A DNA stretch of 64,000 nt from Pseudophaeobacter arcticus DSM 23566 (GCF_000473205.1 NZ_KI421507.1:4139057-4203056), one strand, 5' to 3'; positions 1 to 8,519 are shown, counted from the first letter of the stretch. Translations and numbers: made by a program. Notes: a model not told the origin generated them from the sequence alone.

Positions 1-249
1 CACCAGGAGCGCGTTGCGAAACACCGCATCAAAAGCGGCCCAGCTGTCTTCTTCTCCCGGGCGCCCGCGCAGGCTGCGGGTCTCGGCCTGGTTGACCGAT
101 TCTATGGTGATCCGGGGGCAGGGAAGGGGGCCGCTGTGGGTCTTTGCACCATTTTTGATTTGCCGCTGCCAACTGCCGGCGCAAATGCCGCGATAGTAGT
201 CTAGGGTCGAGGCCCAGCCGACGCCGCCAAGGATGCCAATTTTCTTCAT
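1..249 (-). CDS. Aspartate/glutamate racemase family protein (3' end outside window)
   Basis: Read on the minus strand from ATG at 249, an open frame runs without a stop to the window edge (83 codons). The N-terminus MKKIGILGGVGWASTLDYY is the typical opening of the Asp/Glu racemase superfamily (RacX/YgeA type), whose members interconvert L- and D-amino acids with a pair of catalytic cysteines. Those cysteines would lie beyond the edge, so activity cannot be judged. The gene runs in the same direction as azoR but is separated from it by a hairpin terminator and a short direct repeat, so it probably has its own promoter. Confidence 0.75.
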   Translation of the reverse strand, partial: MKKIGILGGVGWASTLDYYRGICAGSWQRQIKNGAKTHSGPLPCPRITIESVNQAETRSLRGRPGEEDSWAAFDAVFRNALLV

Positions 250-274
250 GTTCAAACGCCCTGTTCCACATTCT

Positions 275-309
275 CTCAGAGGTAGCATGGCCCTCAGAGG
301 TAGCATGGC
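275..309. repeat. 17-bp direct repeat, two copies
   Basis: CTCAGAGGTAGCATGGC occurs at 275-291 and again at 293-309 with one base between, an 18-bp period. It lies just upstream of the racemase start and downstream of the azoR terminator. It may be a slippage duplication or two regulator half-sites. Confidence 0.8.
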
Positions 310-323
310 GGATTTGATACCGA

Positions 324-360
324 CAACAAAAACACCGCCTCCCAGGGGGACGCGGTGTTG
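324..360 (-). terminator. Rho-independent terminator of azoR
   Basis: Arms 331-338 (AACACCGC) and 352-359 (GCGGTGTT) are perfectly complementary around a 13-nt loop. On the minus strand the stem is followed by a T-rich run, about 45 bases after the azoR stop. Confidence 0.8.
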
Positions 361-404
361 ACATTTCTACTGTCTGGCCAGGGTCAGGACTCTGGTCTGG
401 CGGC

Positions 405-986
405 TTAGGCAGCCAGTGCTTCGATGGCAGATTTGGCGCGCTGCATAGATCCTTCGGCATCCATCGACAGCTGATCTGCGGCGACCAGTTCAACATCGGT
501 GATGCCAATAAAGCCAAGCACATGGCGCAGGTAGGTGGTGGCAAAATCAATATCCGACCCGGCCTGAGTACCGCCAGAGGCCACAGCGATGATGGCGCGT
601 TTGCCCTCCAGCAGACCAACGGGGCCGGTTTCGGTATAAGTGAAGGTCACACCAGCGCGGGCCACCAGATCAATCCAGGCCTTCAGCGTCGAGGGCACCG
701 AGAAATTGTAGATCGGCGTGCCGATGACAATGGTATCGGCCTGTTTCAGCTCGGCAATCAGTGCGTCAGACTGCGCAAGAAGCGCCTTTTGCTCATCGTT
801 GCGCTGATCGGCAGGGGTAAAGTTGGCCCCCACCCAGGCTTCGTCGAGCAGTGGCAGCGGCGTTGCCAGATCGCGGCGGATGACGGTTTCAGGCGACAGC
901 CGCGCGGTGATCTCGGCGCTCAGCGAACGGGTGACGGAATTTTCGGCGCGGGCGGAGGAGTCGATATGCAGAACTGTGGAGGTCAT
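405..986 (-). CDS. azoR: FMN-dependent NADH-azoreductase
   Basis: The 193-residue product has the usual length and motifs of the AzoR/flavodoxin-like quinone reductase family: an N-terminal HIDSSAR phosphate-binding loop, PIYNFSVPSTLKAWID near residues 95-110 and ASGGT near residue 140. These cytoplasmic homodimers use FMN and NADH to reduce quinones and azo compounds in two-electron steps, giving quinone and thiol-stress resistance. The gene is divergent from a LysR regulator with a 151-bp shared region, so control by that regulator is likely by position. A good hairpin terminator follows. Confidence 0.92.
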   Translation of the reverse strand: MTSTVLHIDSSARAENSVTRSLSAEITARLSPETVIRRDLATPLPLLDEAWVGANFTPADQRNDEQKALLAQSDALIAELKQADTIVIGTPIYNFSVPSTLKAWIDLVARAGVTFTYTETGPVGLLEGKRAIIAVASGGTQAGSDIDFATTYLRHVLGFIGITDVELVAADQLSMDAEGSMQRAKSAIEALAA

Positions 987-1048
987 GATCTGATGTCCTA
1001 TTTTGTGTTTCGTCTGCTTCAGACATGGGGTATAGCAAAAATGAACTC

Positions 1049-1080
1049 AATTGCTGTGTTGGCACAGGTTTTGTGCAATT
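1049..1080. promoter_or_regulatory. Dyad in the azoR-lysR intergenic region, candidate LysR operator
   Basis: AATTGC at 1049-1054 pairs with GCAATT at 1075-1080, and CTGTG (1054-1058) with CACAG (1063-1067). Nested dyads between a LysR gene and its divergent neighbour are the usual place for LysR binding. Only the symmetry is seen; binding is inferred. Confidence 0.4.
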
Positions 1081-1137
1081 TTGCGTAGATCTTGATAGCC
1101 GAATTTCACAAAGCGGATTTGAAGCGAGGACAGTGTC

Positions 1138-2016
1138 ATGGAGAATTGGGACGAAGTTCGCACCGCCTATCAGGTGGCCCGCATGGGGACAGTCAGCGGA
1201 GCGGCCGAGGTTCTGGGGGTGCATCATGCGACGGTGATCCGTCACATTGATGCAATCGAGGCGCGTCTGGGGGTCAAACTGTTCCAGCGCCATGCGCGGG
1301 GTTATACGCCAACGGAATCCGGTCAGGATTTGCTGCGAGTGGCCCAGGCCACCGATGACCAGTTCAGCCAATTGGTGGGTCGGCTCAAAGGCCAGGGCAG
1401 TGAGGTCTCGGGGGAATTGGTGGTGACCTCGCTGTCGTCGATGTCGCATCTTCTGGTGCCGGTCCTGACCGAGTTCCAGCAGATGCATCCGGGCCTGGTT
1501 ATTCGCTACCTCACTGGCGAGCGCCTGTTTCGGCTGGAATATGGCGAGGCCCATGTGGCGCTGCGGGCGGGCAATGCACCGGATCAGCCGGACAATGTGG
1601 TGCAGCCTTTCCTGAAGCAGAAAATCGGTCTGTTTGCGGCACAAAGCTACATTGATCGCCACGGGCCGTTGAAAGGTATCGATGACCTGAAGAACCACCA
1701 GTTTGTTGGCACCGACAACCAGGATAGCAGGGCGCCTTTTAATCAATGGCTGCGCGAACACACCACTGAGGATACGATCACATTCCGCTGCTCTGACGGT
1801 GTGGCGATGCAAGAGGCGGTTATGGCGGGGGCCGGAATTGGCTTTATGTCCATGTGGGAGGCCTCGCGCCGCCCGGCTCTGGTCAAGATGATGGATCCGC
1901 AGGTTGATTGGGAAGGCAGCCTTTGGCTGGTGACCCATGTGGACCTGCACCGAACCAATAAGGTCCAGAGCTTTCTCAGCTTTCTGAAAGAGCGCGCCAA
2001 GGCCTGGCAGCAATGA
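1138..2016 (+). CDS. LysR family transcriptional regulator
   Basis: The 292-residue protein has a winged HTH at residues ~5-60 (AYQVARMGTVSGAAEVLGVH, with the LysR A-A-x-L-x-x-x-x pattern) and a periplasmic-binding-like effector domain at ~90-290. It starts at ATG 1138 and ends in a 4-bp ATGA overlap with the EamA exporter, so the two are probably translated together. Divergence from azoR suggests it controls that quinone/azo reductase and possibly the exporter. The effector is unknown. Confidence 0.9.
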   Translation: MENWDEVRTAYQVARMGTVSGAAEVLGVHHATVIRHIDAIEARLGVKLFQRHARGYTPTESGQDLLRVAQATDDQFSQLVGRLKGQGSEVSGELVVTSLSSMSHLLVPVLTEFQQMHPGLVIRYLTGERLFRLEYGEAHVALRAGNAPDQPDNVVQPFLKQKIGLFAAQSYIDRHGPLKGIDDLKNHQFVGTDNQDSRAPFNQWLREHTTEDTITFRCSDGVAMQEAVMAGAGIGFMSMWEASRRPALVKMMDPQVDWEGSLWLVTHVDLHRTNKVQSFLSFLKERAKAWQQ

Positions 2017-2918
2017 GCCCGGTGCAACGCGCCCATGGCGCCATGCTGCTGTTTTCGGTCCTGGTGGCGGGGTCGTTTTCGCTGGGGGTGCTGATCGCCA
2101 ATGATATCGCACCAATGGCGCTGAATGCGGTGCGTTTTGTCATCGCAGCTGTGGTGATTGGCGCGGTCGCGGGGCTAAGTGGCAAGCTGCGGCGTCATCA
2201 TTTCCACGCCCCCTGGCGGTATCTGGTGATGGGCGCGCTGTTTGCCAGCTACTTTGTGCTGATGTTCTATGGGTTGCAGACGGCAGATCCGGTCAGCGCC
2301 TCGGCGGTCTTTACCCTCACCCCGGTGCTCAGCGGCATCTTTGGCTATCTGCTGCTGCGCCAGATCACCACGCCGCGCATGGCGCTGGCGCTAGGTATCG
2401 GCGCGGCAGGGGCGCTTTGGGTGATTTTCAAGGCGGACCTGGCGGCGCTGCGGGCCTTTGATATTGGCCGCGGAGAGATGATCTATTTTGTCGGCTGTGT
2501 CGCCCATGCGATCTATACGCCCATCGTGCGCAAGCTGAACCGGGGCGAGCCGGCGATTGCCTTTACCTTTGGCACCCTGATGGCCGGGGCGCTGGTTCTG
2601 CTGGTCGTTGGCTGGGGAGATATCAGGGCAACCCAGTGGGACGCCCTGCCGATGCTGGTCTGGGTTGGTATCTTTTATGTGGCAATCTTTGCCAGCGCCA
2701 TGACCTTTGTGTTGCTGCAATTTGCCAGTTTGCACCTGCCGGCAGCCAAGGTCATGGCCTATACCTATCTGACCCCCAGTTGGGTGATTGTCTGGCAGGT
2801 GGCGCTGGGCAACCCGGCACCAACCGGGCTGATCCTGGTGGGGATCGCGCTGACCGTGGTGGCGCTGGTGCTGCTGCTTGAGGACGCGGCCAAGCCGGTG
2901 CGCCGGGCCAAGGCCTGA
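2013..2918 (+). CDS. EamA/DMT family transporter
   Basis: This is a 301-residue, very hydrophobic protein with about ten predicted membrane segments in two repeated halves, as in EamA/DMT-superfamily metabolite exporters. FTLTPVLSGIFGYLLL in the first half and AKVMAYTYLTPSWVIVWQ in the second match the repeated TPV/TP signature. The start overlaps the stop of the LysR gene (ATGA). Substrate cannot be read from sequence; LysR-EamA pairs often handle amino acids or drugs. It converges on the ArsR gene across a hairpin. Confidence 0.88.
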   Translation: MSPVQRAHGAMLLFSVLVAGSFSLGVLIANDIAPMALNAVRFVIAAVVIGAVAGLSGKLRRHHFHAPWRYLVMGALFASYFVLMFYGLQTADPVSASAVFTLTPVLSGIFGYLLLRQITTPRMALALGIGAAGALWVIFKADLAALRAFDIGRGEMIYFVGCVAHAIYTPIVRKLNRGEPAIAFTFGTLMAGALVLLVVGWGDIRATQWDALPMLVWVGIFYVAIFASAMTFVLLQFASLHLPAAKVMAYTYLTPSWVIVWQVALGNPAPTGLILVGIALTVVALVLLLEDAAKPVRRAKA

Positions 2919-2943
2919 AGGGGGGCAGTCTCGCTCAGGCCTT
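2910..2943. terminator. Hairpin between convergent genes, probable bidirectional terminator
   Basis: Nine-base arms AAGGCCTGA (2910-2918) and TCAGGCCTT (2935-2943) are perfect complements. The left arm contains the stop of the EamA gene and the right arm abuts the stop of the arsR-like gene. There is no long T tract, so efficiency is uncertain. Confidence 0.55.
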
Positions 2944-3297
2944 TCAGGCCTCGGTGATGTCCGCCGTCTCGGGCTGGCCGTCCAGTTCGCTGGCCAGGAA
3001 GCGTTCAAAGGCATCCAGGTTCACCGGCTCGAACTGGCCAAACCCCTGCATCCAGACCGAAGTCGCCCGCATGGCGTCGGGCTGCAGTTTGCACCATTTC
3101 ACCCGGCCGCGTTTTTCCTGCGCGATGAGACCCGCGCGGGTCAGGATGGTGAGGTGTTTGGAAATCGCCGCCAGCGACATCTCAAAAGGTTCAGCCACAT
3201 CGGTTACGGCCATATCATCCTCCAACAACATGGTGAGGATCGCCCGACGGGTCGGGTCGGCCAGAGCGGCAAAGACTGTATCAAGTTCACTGGACAT
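2944..3297 (-). CDS. ArsR-type winged-helix transcriptional regulator
   Basis: From ATG 3297 the protein has 117 residues (a TTG 10 codons upstream is possible; neither start has a clear ribosome site). LADPTRRAILTMLLED and MSLAAISKHLTILTRAGLI are the helix and recognition-helix signatures of the ArsR family subgroup found beside SRPBCC/AHSA1 proteins. No obvious metal-binding cysteine pair is present, so it is probably not a metal sensor. The next gene on this strand (TauE/SafE permease) lies upstream of it, 69 bases before its start, so the two could be one transcript. Confidence 0.87.
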   Translation of the reverse strand: MSSELDTVFAALADPTRRAILTMLLEDDMAVTDVAEPFEMSLAAISKHLTILTRAGLIAQEKRGRVKWCKLQPDAMRATSVWMQGFGQFEPVNLDAFERFLASELDGQPETADITEA

Positions 3298-3366
3298 CTG
3301 GCGCAGACTATTCGGCTCTGGGGTCAAATGAAAGCACAGAACAGGGGCTGAACGCTCCGCTTTACG

Positions 3367-4104
3367 TTAAACGCCCTGAGCCAGAATGATCCCGCCAGAT
3401 ATCAAGAGCAGGAGCAACACCGCCCGGCGAAAGCTGTTTTCGCTGACGCCTTTGAAGGCTCTGACCCCAAGAAGGGTGCCGATGATGGTAAAGGGGGTCG
3501 AAATGGCGACATAGATCATCAGCTCACCGTCCAATTTTCCAATCACGAGCAGCGCGAGTGAGGCAAAAGCCAGCACAAGAAGATTGAAAGGCTGATACCG
3601 CGCCCGCTGTTCGCGCGCGGAAAACCCTCTGAGCTGCAACCAGACCAGTGGCAAGACGCCGGAAAGCCCGGCAAAGCCTCCCAGAATACCGCTGGCAAAT
3701 CCGACACCTCTATCGGCCAGCCCCTCCGGAGATGCCGAGGCTGCCTGCTTTGGCCAGCCTGCAACTTGCAAAAGGGTGTAAGTCACCAAAAAACCACCAA
3801 CACTGGCTTTGACCAGAGCCGGGTTCATCAGGGCGAGCGCAGCAGCGCCAAGGGGCACGCCCAAGACACCGCCAGAAAGCAGATAACTGCATTTGCGCCA
3901 GTTCAGCTCAACCGATAATTTCAACAGCCCGATAAGCTGCCCGACCAAAGCGGAGATGATAATGAGCGGCGGAACAATATGTGCTGGTAAGGCCAGAAAC
4001 CAGAAGCCGGAGGCGACAAGCGCAGTGCCAAAGCCGGCAAAGCCGTTGATGAAGCCAGCTGTAGAGGCTCCAACGACCAGCAGGATAACGAGTTGTATTT
4101 CGAT
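3367..4104 (-). CDS. TauE/SafE (TSUP) family permease, apparent ATC start
   Basis: The frame downstream of a TTG at 3948 would give only 193 residues, but the same frame is open back to a stop at 4120-4122 and encodes a good family N-terminus (ASTAGFINGFAGFGTALVAS). No ATG, GTG or TTG lies in that extension. A strong ribosome site GAGGAG (4112-4117 on the plus coordinates) sits 7 nt before an ATC codon at 4102-4104, giving 245 residues, the normal size for this family of 8-TM exporters of sulfur-containing or organic anions. I therefore call ATC as the start. A sequencing error that removed a normal start is the alternative. Confidence 0.75.
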   Translation of the reverse strand: MEIQLVILLVVGASTAGFINGFAGFGTALVASGFWFLALPAHIVPPLIIISALVGQLIGLLKLSVELNWRKCSYLLSGGVLGVPLGAAALALMNPALVKASVGGFLVTYTLLQVAGWPKQAASASPEGLADRGVGFASGILGGFAGLSGVLPLVWLQLRGFSAREQRARYQPFNLLVLAFASLALLVIGKLDGELMIYVAISTPFTIIGTLLGVRAFKGVSENSFRRAVLLLLLISGGIILAQGV

Positions 4105-4421
4105 AGGGCTGCTCCTCGATCACTGCGCGCACAATCTTAGCTCTTATGTGGTTTGGCAAGCGAAGACCCTGCCTTGCCGCAAGGGGGGGGCAGGAGCCTG
4201 CGATGCGGGGAAATGTAAGATCAACCGATTGGTTGAATAAGGTCTTGGGACCCAAAGTCAGGGGGGCAGGGGTGAGTTTTCTGGATGAGAGAGAGAATGG
4301 TTCTTGAAATATTGTTTTTTTTCAATTGGTTGATGTAATTTCCACTGCGACGCTTGAACAATTGACTCTGCGGCCCCAGCGCCTTAGCACCTCTCATAGA
4401 AATCGCGTGAGGATGGCGCCT
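4105..4421. promoter_or_regulatory. Divergent promoter region tauE-like / atp operon, with a palindrome
   Basis: This 317-base gap separates the permease from atpI and must carry both promoters. It holds a perfect 16-bp palindrome TCAACCGATTGGTTGA at 4221-4236 and a second copy of its half ATTGGTTGA at 4325-4333. A T-rich stretch lies near 4314-4322. No confident -35/-10 pair could be assigned and no coding frame here looks real. Confidence 0.4.
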
Positions 4422-4757
4422 GTGACAGATGATGACCAAAAGCAGCGCATGGCGCAGCTGGAGGCCAAGCTGGCAGCGGCGCGTAAGGCCCAAGAGCCCA
4501 AGCCGCGCGCGGATGAACATTATTCGATGGCCAATCAGGCCTGGCGGATGGTGATAGAATTGGTAGCCGGTCTTGGGATCGGCTTTGGCATCGGATACGG
4601 GTTGGACCACCTCTTTGGGACCCTGCCTATCTTTATGGTGCTGTTTGTACTGCTGGGACTTGTCGCTGGTGTGAGGGTGATGCTTCGCACCGCGCAGGAG
4701 ATCCAGGAACAGAAACTGGCCGAACAGGCCGATGAAAATGCAAAGGCTCAGGACTGA
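4422..4757 (+). CDS. atpI: ATP synthase protein I (AtpI)
   Basis: This is the first gene of the F0 operon. The GTG at 4422 is chosen because GAGGA sits 8 nt before it; an ATG at 4413 is also in frame. The 111-residue product has an N-terminal charged helix ([19 protein letters not shown]) followed by two membrane helices with the AtpI pattern [18 protein letters not shown] and [11 protein letters not shown]. AtpI helps assemble the c-ring and may act in Mg2+ uptake. It is followed at 38 bp by atpB. Confidence 0.9.
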   Translation: MTDDDQKQRMAQLEAKLAAARKAQEPKPRADEHYSMANQAWRMVIELVAGLGIGFGIGYGLDHLFGTLPIFMVLFVLLGLVAGVRVMLRTAQEIQEQKLAEQADENAKAQD

Positions 4758-4795
4758 TCGCGTGATCAACACCTGACGACAGGAGAAGCGGAACG

Positions 4796-5596
4796 ATGGG
4801 CAAGCTGTTCTTTTACGTAGCATTGGCACTGGTAGTGGTGTCTGGCTTGGTTTTTGCGCCTGAGCACGCTGCTCTGGCGATCCACCCGATGGATCAGTTC
4901 AATGTGGCCTCCCTGACCGGCGGCGCAGTGGGCACCTTTGCAATCACCAATGTCACCCTCTGGCTTGCCCTGGCGGTTGCCTGCGTCTTCTTGCTGATGG
5001 TTGTCGGCTCTTCGCGCCGCGCCATCGTGCCTGGCCGCGCCCAGTCGGTTGCGGAACTGACCTACGGGTTCATCTACAAGATGGTTGAAGATGTCGCCGG
5101 CAAAGATGGCGTCAAGTTCTTCCCCTATATCATGACCCTGTTCATGTTCATCCTGATGGCCAACTTCCTGGGCCTGATCCCGATGTCCTTTACCACCACC
5201 TCGCATATCGCTGTCACCGCGATCCTGGCGGGCCTGGTGTTCCTGACCGTCACCATCGTTGGCTTTGTCAAAAATGGTGCCGGTTTCCTTGGCCTGTTCT
5301 GGGTTTCCAGCGCGCCTTTGGCGCTGCGCCCCATCCTGGCCATTATCGAGCTGATTTCCTACTTCGTACGCCCCGTGAGCCACAGCATTCGTCTGGCTGG
5401 CAACGTGATGGCGGGCCACGCGGTTCTGAAGGTTTTTGCAGGTTTTGCAGGCGCTCTGGGCCTGTTCAGCTTCCTGCCGATCTTTGCCATCACCGCAGTC
5501 TACGCTCTCGAAGTTCTGGTGGCCTTTATCCAGGCCTATGTCTTTACCATTCTGACCTGCGTGTATCTGAAAGATGCCCTGCATCCGAGCCACTAA
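4796..5596 (+). CDS. atpB: F0F1 ATP synthase subunit a
   Basis: The 266-residue membrane protein forms the proton half-channels. The essential stator arginine is Arg199 in [14 protein letters not shown], and the last helix carries the conserved [16 protein letters not shown]. The N-terminal HPMDQF segment before the first helix is typical for subunit a. An AGGAG-type site precedes ATG 4796. It sits between atpI and atpE in the standard alphaproteobacterial F0 order; F1 genes are not in this window. Confidence 0.97.
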   Translation: MGKLFFYVALALVVVSGLVFAPEHAALAIHPMDQFNVASLTGGAVGTFAITNVTLWLALAVACVFLLMVVGSSRRAIVPGRAQSVAELTYGFIYKMVEDVAGKDGVKFFPYIMTLFMFILMANFLGLIPMSFTTTSHIAVTAILAGLVFLTVTIVGFVKNGAGFLGLFWVSSAPLALRPILAIIELISYFVRPVSHSIRLAGNVMAGHAVLKVFAGFAGALGLFSFLPIFAITAVYALEVLVAFIQAYVFTILTCVYLKDALHPSH

Positions 5597-5682
5597 GGTC
5601 TAGATCCAACACGTTCCCCGCTGATCCGATCCCGGGTCAGCGAGATCCCAAATCACCACATTCCATCGTAAGGAGAAACATC

Positions 5683-5922
5683 ATGGAACTCGTAGCAGCA
5701 GCAGCTCTCGGCAAATTCATCGGCGCAGGCCTGGCAGCAATTGGTTCCGGCGCAGCCGCAATCGGTGTTGGCCACGTAGCCGGCAACTTCCTGGCAGGCG
5801 CACTGCGCAACCCATCGGCAGCCGCCGGCCAGACAGCTACTCTGTTCATCGGCATCGCCTTTGCAGAAGCCCTGGGCATCTTCTCGTTCCTGGTTGCTCT
5901 GCTGCTGATGTTCGCAGTCTAA
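5683..5922 (+). CDS. atpE: F0F1 ATP synthase subunit c
   Basis: The 79-residue proteolipid is two hydrophobic helices joined by the polar loop RNPSAAAGQ (residues 42-50). The proton-carrying acid is Glu62 in [10 protein letters not shown]. Helix 1 has the glycine/alanine-rich GxGxGxG-type packing motif ([17 protein letters not shown]). A strong AAGGAG site precedes the ATG. The residues are proton-type; I do not see the extra Gln/Ser/Thr set of Na+ c-rings. Confidence 0.97.
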   Translation: MELVAAAALGKFIGAGLAAIGSGAAAIGVGHVAGNFLAGALRNPSAAAGQTATLFIGIAFAEALGIFSFLVALLLMFAV

Positions 5923-6009
5923 GACCTTAGGACACTTTATCCTTACGGTCGGGCGGTAGGCCAAACGGCCCACCGCCCGATGTAACGGCAAGTTCCCTAG
6001 GAGGACGAC

Positions 6010-6558
6010 ATGGCATCTAATACGCAAGACGCAGCTCACGGCGCCGCCGAGGCCGCGCACGGCTCTGCTCCGGGCATGCCGCAGCTGGATTTCTCGACCT
6101 TCGGGAACCAGATCTTCTGGCTGGCAATCGCGCTGGTCGCGATCTATCTTATTTTGTCGCGTGTCGCGCTGCCCCGCATTGCTGCGGTTCTGGCAGAGCG
6201 TCAGGGGACCATCACCAACGACCTTGCTGCGGCGGAAGATCTGAAAGCCAAGGCAGTTGAGGCCGAAGACGCTTATAACAAGGCTCTGGCAGACGCCCGC
6301 GCCGAGGCACAGCGTATCGCCGCCGAAACACGCGCCGAAATCCAGGTTGGCCTGGACGAAGCCATTGCCAAGGCGGATGACCAGATTGCAGCCAAGGTCG
6401 CTGAGTCTGAAAAGGCCATCGGTGAGATCAAAGCTGGTGCGTTGGAAAGCGTGAAACTTGTGGCCGCTGACACCGCCGAAGCTCTGGTAACAGCGCTGGG
6501 TGGCAAAGCTGATGCAAAAGCAGTCGCGACAGCGGTTGCCGACCGGATGAAAGGTTAA
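6010..6558 (+). CDS. atpF': F0F1 ATP synthase subunit b'
   Basis: This 182-residue peripheral-stalk subunit has a single membrane helix at ~37-55 ([20 protein letters not shown]) followed by a long alanine/glutamate-rich coiled coil. Its polar N-terminus of about 30 residues is usual for the b' form of photosynthetic-lineage alphaproteobacteria. It pairs with the next gene (b) to form a heterodimeric stator. An AGGAGG site lies just before ATG 6010. Confidence 0.93.
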   Translation: MASNTQDAAHGAAEAAHGSAPGMPQLDFSTFGNQIFWLAIALVAIYLILSRVALPRIAAVLAERQGTITNDLAAAEDLKAKAVEAEDAYNKALADARAEAQRIAAETRAEIQVGLDEAIAKADDQIAAKVAESEKAIGEIKAGALESVKLVAADTAEALVTALGGKADAKAVATAVADRMKG

Positions 6559-6562
6559 GGAC

Positions 6563-7123
6563 ATGCGCATAGTTCTGGCAATTGCCCTCACCCTTGGGGC
6601 CACCAGCCCGGCCTTCGCCGCCTCTGGTCCCTTCTTTTCGATGAGCAACACCAACTTTGTTGTTCTGCTCGGCTTTCTTCTGTTTGTTGGTATTTTGCTG
6701 TTTGTCAAAGTGCCTAGCCTGCTGGGTGGCCAATTGGACGCCCGCGCCGAAGGTATCCAGAATGAGCTGAACGAAGCCCGCGCTCTGCGGGAAGAAGCCC
6801 AGACCATTCTGGCCTCTTATGAGCGCAAGCAGCAGGAAGTTCAGGCCCAGGCCGATCGTATCGTGGCTGCGGCCCGTGATGATGCGGCGGCTGCGGCTGA
6901 AGACGCCAAAGCAGATCTGGAAATTTCCATTGCCCGCCGTCTGGTGGCAGCGGAAGAGCAGATCGCCTCTGCCGAAGCCTCGGCTGTAAAAGAAGTGCGC
7001 GACCAGGCGATTTCGATTGCTGTTGCTGCTGCCGATCAAGTGATCGCCAAGCAGATGACCGCGACTGAGGCCAACAAGCTGATCGAAGCGGCTATCACCG
7101 ACGTCAACGACAAGCTGCACTGA
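6563..7123 (+). CDS. atpF: F0F1 ATP synthase subunit b
   Basis: The 186-residue second stalk subunit starts 4 bp after the b' stop. It has a signal-like hydrophobic N-terminus (residues 1-20, ending in AFAASG), a membrane helix at ~30-50 ([20 protein letters not shown]) and a long heptad-rich tail. The N-terminal extra hydrophobic stretch is common in Rhodobacterales b subunits. It ends the operon, and a strong terminator follows at 7172. Confidence 0.94.
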   Translation: MRIVLAIALTLGATSPAFAASGPFFSMSNTNFVVLLGFLLFVGILLFVKVPSLLGGQLDARAEGIQNELNEARALREEAQTILASYERKQQEVQAQADRIVAAARDDAAAAAEDAKADLEISIARRLVAAEEQIASAEASAVKEVRDQAISIAVAAADQVIAKQMTATEANKLIEAAITDVNDKLH

Positions 7124-7136
7124 TCAAACATAATCA

Positions 7137-7165
7137 CTGTAGCTAAGTATACCTGTAGCTAAGTA
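7137..7165. repeat. 13-bp direct repeat after atpF
   Basis: CTGTAGCTAAGTA occurs at 7137-7149 and 7153-7165, a 16-bp period, between the atpF stop and its terminator. Confidence 0.75.
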
Positions 7166-7171
7166 ATAAAG

Positions 7172-7198
7172 AACCCGGCCCCAGTGGCCGGGTTTTTT
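7172..7198 (+). terminator. Rho-independent terminator of the atp F0 operon
   Basis: A perfect 9-bp stem AACCCGGCC (7172-7180) / GGCCGGGTT (7186-7194) with a 5-nt loop is followed by a run of six T. Confidence 0.93.
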
Positions 7199-7315
7199 GT
7201 ATCCGCCGCATGGGCATTTTCCAAGGTCGGGGCGGGAACGTCGTCCCAATGACCGTATTGCGGGTGCGATTTCAAAAGAACGTGATGCCTTGGCCCGAAA
7301 ATGTAGCACTGTGGC

Positions 7316-7669
7316 GTTAGCCTTGGCGCAGGGCCCGGCTTTGGCGCTTATACTGCAATGAAGCACGGACTGGTTGGCCTATCAAAAACGCTTGATGCGG
7401 AATTTGGCGCGGATGGCATCCTGTGTAACACTGTCTGCCCGGGATATATCTCTACGGATATGCACAACGCCGCCAACGCGAGGCTGGCCGAGGAAAACCA
7501 TGTCTCTGTCGACGAAATCAAGGCGCAACGCTATGCCAATGTTGCCTTGACGGACGCTGGTCTGCCGGTCGATGTAGCAAACGCGGTTGCTTATCTTGCC
7601 GGTCCGCAATCAAACTATGTAACCGGTATCAACCTACCCGTAACCGGCGGCGTCCCTGCCGGAATTTAG
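7316..7669 (+). pseudogene. 3' remnant of a short-chain dehydrogenase/reductase
   Basis: The frame ending at 7669 encodes the C-terminal half of an SDR: the catalytic Tyr-x-x-x-Lys is present as AYTAMKHG (codons 7346-7369), followed by ILCNTVCPGYISTDM and the final NYVTGINLPVTGG. An ATG at 7358 would give only 103 residues without the Tyr. Upstream, a TAG at 7304-7306 blocks the frame, and no TGxxxGIG cofactor motif is found in any frame back to the atp terminator. It is therefore a 5'-truncated gene, probably non-functional. Confidence 0.7.
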
Positions 7670-7748
7670 GGTCAAACAATAGGACGTCTGGCCACGAATC
7701 CGCCCTGTGCTGGCACGCAGAAAGCCGGGAATTCTGGCAGGCGCTTTG

Positions 7749-8519
7749 CTATCTCTTCGCGCTCTCGTGCTCCAACCGCTGCTGGGCGATCTCGGCGTTG
7801 CGTTCTGCGCGCTGGTGGTCGATCAGGGACTGTTTCACATAGTCCAGATGCGCCTCGACGGCCGCCCGGGCGGCAGCGGGATCACGCGCCTGTAGGGCGG
7901 CGTTGATGGCGCTGTGCTGGCCCAAAAGCACCTCGAAGGTGGTGTGACGGCTGAACATGATCCGGCGGTTGTAGAACACGCCTTCGTGCAGCAGATCAAA
8001 CATCGACCGCATCATATGCAGCATCACTACATTGTGGCTGGCATCCATGATGGCGGAATGGAACTGGGCGTCCAGACTGGCGGCCGCATCCGACACGGAG
8101 GGATCGCCGGCAGCAACCATTTTATCAAATATCGTCTGGATCAGTTTCAGATCCGCGTCCGAGCCAAACTTGGCCGCGCGCTCGGCAGCCAATCCTTCCA
8201 TGTCGCGGCGAAAGCTGAGGTAGTCAAACACCGCCTCATCATGGCGGGCAAACAGCCGGATGAGCGCAGGCGAGAAGGCAGAGCCCAGAACATCAGCCAC
8301 AAAAACCCCGGACCCCGCCTTGGATTCCAGCAGCCCGACTTCCTGGAGCTCGGCAATGGCATCGCGCAGCGACGGGCGTGAGACGCCCAGACGTTCGGCC
8401 AGTTCGCGCTCCGACGGCAGCCGCTCTCCCGGCGACAGGATGCCCCGCAGGATCAGCTGTTCGATCTGGCGCACCACAGAGGCTGAGAGTTTCTCGGGTT
8501 GGACTTTTTGAAACGGCAT
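7749..8519 (-). CDS. FadR/GntR family regulator with FCD domain (PdhR/LldR-like)
   Basis: From ATG 8519 the protein has 256 residues. A GntR winged HTH occupies ~10-75 (GILSPGERLPSERELAERLG, SRPSLRDAIAELQEVGLL) and an all-helical FCD ligand domain ~95-230 with the metal/ligand-type histidines in LDAQFHSAIMDASHN and HSAINAAL. Family members sense organic acids such as pyruvate or lactate. It is divergent from the aminotransferase gene, so it may control it. An upstream in-frame start at 8627 is unlikely. Confidence 0.9.
   Translation of the reverse strand: MPFQKVQPEKLSASVVRQIEQLILRGILSPGERLPSERELAERLGVSRPSLRDAIAELQEVGLLESKAGSGVFVADVLGSAFSPALIRLFARHDEAVFDYLSFRRDMEGLAAERAAKFGSDADLKLIQTIFDKMVAAGDPSVSDAAASLDAQFHSAIMDASHNVVMLHMMRSMFDLLHEGVFYNRRIMFSRHTTFEVLLGQHSAINAALQARDPAAARAAVEAHLDYVKQSLIDHQRAERNAEIAQQRLEHESAKR

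Noticed and set aside
7200..7315. N-terminal part of the SDR remnant in another frame
   Set aside because: No TGxxxGIG motif or other SDR block could be read in any frame of this gap.
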